64,000 bases of DNA from positions 1 to 64,000 of the forward strand of contig WGNU01000005.1 of NCBI GenBank assembly GCA_016124385.1, given 5' to 3'. Shown here in pieces: positions 63,401-64,000 of this stretch. The notes under the pieces were generated by a model. The model saw only the letters and a program-made list of their open reading frames with translations, was not told the DNA's origin and made no database searches. Source of the stretch: Alphaproteobacteria bacterium. Its GTDB lineage: Bacteria; Pseudomonadota; Alphaproteobacteria; Micropepsales; Micropepsaceae. The position numbers and the translations under genes were made by a program. Numbering within the stretch: position 1 is the stretch's first letter; the number at the start of each line of letters is the position of its first letter.

Positions 63401-63753
63401 CGGGTCTTGTCGCCGAAGAGCGAGAGCACGCGCGGGTTCGGCCCAACGAAGCAGATCCCCGCCTCCGCGCAGGCGCTCGCGAAGGCGGCGTTCTCGCTGA
63501 GGAACCCGTAGCCGGGATGGATGGCGTCGGCGCCCGCTTCCTTCGCGAGGCGGATGATCTGCGCCCCGTCGAGATAGGCCCGCGCCCCGACGCCCACGAG
63601 CGCGATCGCCTCGTCCGGCACTTTCACGTGCAGCGAGAGCGCATCGTCGTCGGAATAGACGCCGGTCGTCGTGATGCCGAGATCGGCGGCCGCGCGGGCG
63701 AGCCTGATCGCGATTTCGCCGCGATTGGCGATGAGGAGACGGGTGAACATCAA
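60463..63753 (-). CDS. Single-chain biotin-dependent acyl-CoA carboxylase (BC-BCCP-CT fusion)
   Basis: This 1096-residue enzyme carries all three parts of an acyl-CoA carboxylase. Residues 1-450 form the biotin carboxylase (RLLIANRGEIAIRLARAA, GYGFLSENAAFA, ATP loop KAVAGGGGRGMRMV, FIEANPRLQVEHTVTE). A BCCP domain has the biotin Lys525 in LDAMKMEHVV. From about 590 the carboxyltransferase follows (SPADGMVCGLG, VEGGGGRPGDTD, SLCDTPGFMVGPDSE). Separate subunits are usual in bacteria; single-chain forms such as the long-chain acyl-CoA carboxylase of Mycobacterium avium are known. An ATG at the next codon is equally likely as start. The likely substrates are acetyl-, propionyl- or longer acyl-CoAs. 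Confidence 0.92.
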   Translation of the reverse strand: MMFTRLLIANRGEIAIRLARAAADLGITTTGVYSDDDALSLHVKVPDEAIALVGVGARAYLDGAQIIRLAKEAGADAIHPGYGFLSENAAFASACAEAGICFVGPNPRVLSLFGDKTRARALAKENGVPILPGTAHGASLDEIGAFLAGEGAGAIMLKAVAGGGGRGMRMVTAPEDLADAFERCRSEAKTGFGDDRVYAERLIRNARHIEVQIIGDRHGSITHAFERDCSVQRRNQKILEIAPAPFLAAPLRQRIIEAALALARAAEVDSLATIEFLVDLDRDDSFFFIEANPRLQVEHTVTEEVTGLDLVATQIAIAAGGTLESLGLSKPPSVRGHAIQMRINAEIVAPDGMVKPAGGVITAFEPPSGPGLRVDASAYAGYAINPNFDSMIAKLIVRNPSDDFAVAVARASRALRSFRIEGPATSLPLHASLLAHPALTKGPVATRFLSDNLAKLAAAPAPAPAYFEGAGPLHPADAAEAHIHAAPEGTIAAAAPLRGTIVSIDIAEGDAVTRGQTLAILDAMKMEHVVTAGVAGTVRLIVARPGDTLSEGQAILFIAPGSQDSEAAADAQAIDLDAIRPDLAEVIARTAVTLDENRPDAVARRRKTGQRTARENVDDLCDPGSFIEYGQLTVAAQRRRRSMEELVKISPADGMVCGLGAVNGTLFDETRARTAVLAYDYTVFAGTQGHMNHKKTDRVLEVAEKAALPIVFFVEGGGGRPGDTDGAGVAGLDVPTFHTFAKLSGLAPRIAINSGRCFAGNAALFGCADITIATMDSTIGMGGPAMIEGGGLGIFKPDDVGPMDMQTRNGVVDIAVADEAAGVRAAKQALGYFQGPVADYSYADQRHLRRLIPENRLRVYDIRPVIETLADEGSVLELRPLYGQGMITAFIRIEGRPFGLIANDSRHLGGAIDATGAEKAARFLQLCDAFDVPILSLCDTPGFMVGPDSEREAAVRRVSRMFVAGANVSVPLFCVVLRKGYGLGAQAMAGGSFARNAFIISWPTGEFGGMGLEGAVRLGYRKELAAETDPDKQKALFDKLLTRLYDAGKAISMAAALEIDAVIDPVETRAWVIRGLKSWAPPPARVGKKRSFIDTF

Positions 63754-63772
63754 TTTCGAACTCGGCGGCGGA

Positions 63773-64000
63773 TCACAGGACGGCTTCGATGAGGAACGGG
63801 CCCTTGCGCTTCATCGCGGCGGCAAAGAGATCCTCGAACGCCTCGGCCGTCTCGGCGCGGGCGGACTCGACGCCCATGCCGCGCGCGATCTGCGCGATGT
63901 CGAGCGTCGGCTCGTCGATCCGCAGCATCGAGAGCGCCTTCGGGCCAGGGTTCTGCGCGCCGACGCGTGCCATTTCGATGTTGAGGATCGCATAGGTGCG
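63773..64000 (-). CDS. Thiamine-pyrophosphate enzyme (acetolactate synthase-like), C-terminal part, cut by window edge
   Basis: Only the last ~75 residues are visible and the frame runs through the window end. The sequence (RTYAILNIEMARVGAQNPGP, ALSMLRIDEPTLDIAQIARG, AAAMKRKGPFLIEAVL) matches the C-terminal TPP-binding region of acetolactate synthase-like large subunits. It lies 19 nt upstream of the carboxylase gene on the same strand, so the two may be co-transcribed. Whether it makes acetolactate or decarboxylates another 2-oxoacid cannot be judged from this fragment. Confidence 0.8.
   Translation of the reverse strand, partial: RTYAILNIEMARVGAQNPGPKALSMLRIDEPTLDIAQIARGMGVESARAETAEAFEDLFAAAMKRKGPFLIEAVL

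Noticed and set aside
1..64000. tRNA, rRNA, CRISPR or insertion-sequence features
   Set aside because: I saw no tRNA-like cloverleaf ends, rRNA segments, spaced direct repeats or transposase motifs; a short RNA could still have been missed by eye.

Overview
The window is GC-rich, densely packed bacterial chromosome that looks alphaproteobacterial. The main clue is a glycine-dependent 5-aminolevulinate synthase (hemA) next to hemC. The Anbu peptidase operon, a CYP153-like P450 and the phenylacetyl-CoA (paa) genes fit this but do not prove it. I cannot name a genus. I saw no rRNA, tRNA, CRISPR, transposase or phage gene. The first and last genes are cut by the window edges.

Layout. (1) 1-8.6 kb (+): an envelope cluster of an RND/MMPL exporter, a DUF1329 protein, a YCF48-like beta-propeller, a DUF1302 outer-membrane protein, a second DUF1329 copy and a small secreted protein. 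(2) 8.8-10.1 kb: a CYP153-like P450 with its own promoter-like region. (3) 10.1-15.4 kb: a TetR repressor diverging from a four-gene ring-cleavage operon (VOC dioxygenase, FAD hydroxylase, atypical SDR, FAH hydrolase with a signal peptide). A palindrome lies on the operon's promoter. (4) 15.5-25 kb: a second TetR gene between two nearly identical operators. One faces a minus-strand operon (VOC dioxygenase, luciferase-like monooxygenase). The other sits on the promoter of a plus-strand operon resembling the homoprotocatechuate meta-pathway (HpaB-, HpaE-, HpaG-, HpaI- and HpaH-like, plus an unknown protein). (5) 25-31.5 kb: paaG, paaR, paaABCDE and a divergent FAD monooxygenase, with two matching PaaR-type operators. 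(6) 31.5-42 kb: MgtE-like transporter, EEP phosphatase, a DUF5132/HMA-like/P-type ATPase module and an ABC exporter with its membrane fusion protein. (7) 42-51 kb: a secreted peptidase-like protein, hemA, hemC, arfB, and lipid/CoA genes (SCCPDH-like reductase, nitronate monooxygenase-like, TIGR03084-like, acyl-CoA synthetase). (8) 51-55 kb: the four-gene Anbu module. (9) 55-64 kb: two divergent TauD-type dioxygenases, a glutamine amidotransferase, a CinA-C amidohydrolase, an alkylsulfatase-like metallo-hydrolase, a single-chain acyl-CoA carboxylase and the end of a TPP enzyme.

How it fits together (inference). The theme is uptake and degradation of hydrophobic and aromatic compounds. The envelope cluster could move a hydrophobic substrate. 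The P450 and flavin monooxygenases would oxygenate it. Two separately repressed extradiol pathways would open catecholic rings, and the paa epoxidase route would handle phenylacetyl-CoA. The acyl-CoA ligase and carboxylase would handle acyl products. Partners not found here include a flavin reductase, an HpaF isomerase and paaK/paaZ/paaH/paaJ.

Best candidates for something under-described are the ring-cleavage operon with a possibly exported FAH hydrolase and an SDR lacking YxxxK, the twin-operator TetR regulon, the DUF1302/DUF1329/YCF48/RND cluster, and the Anbu/ATP-grasp module.
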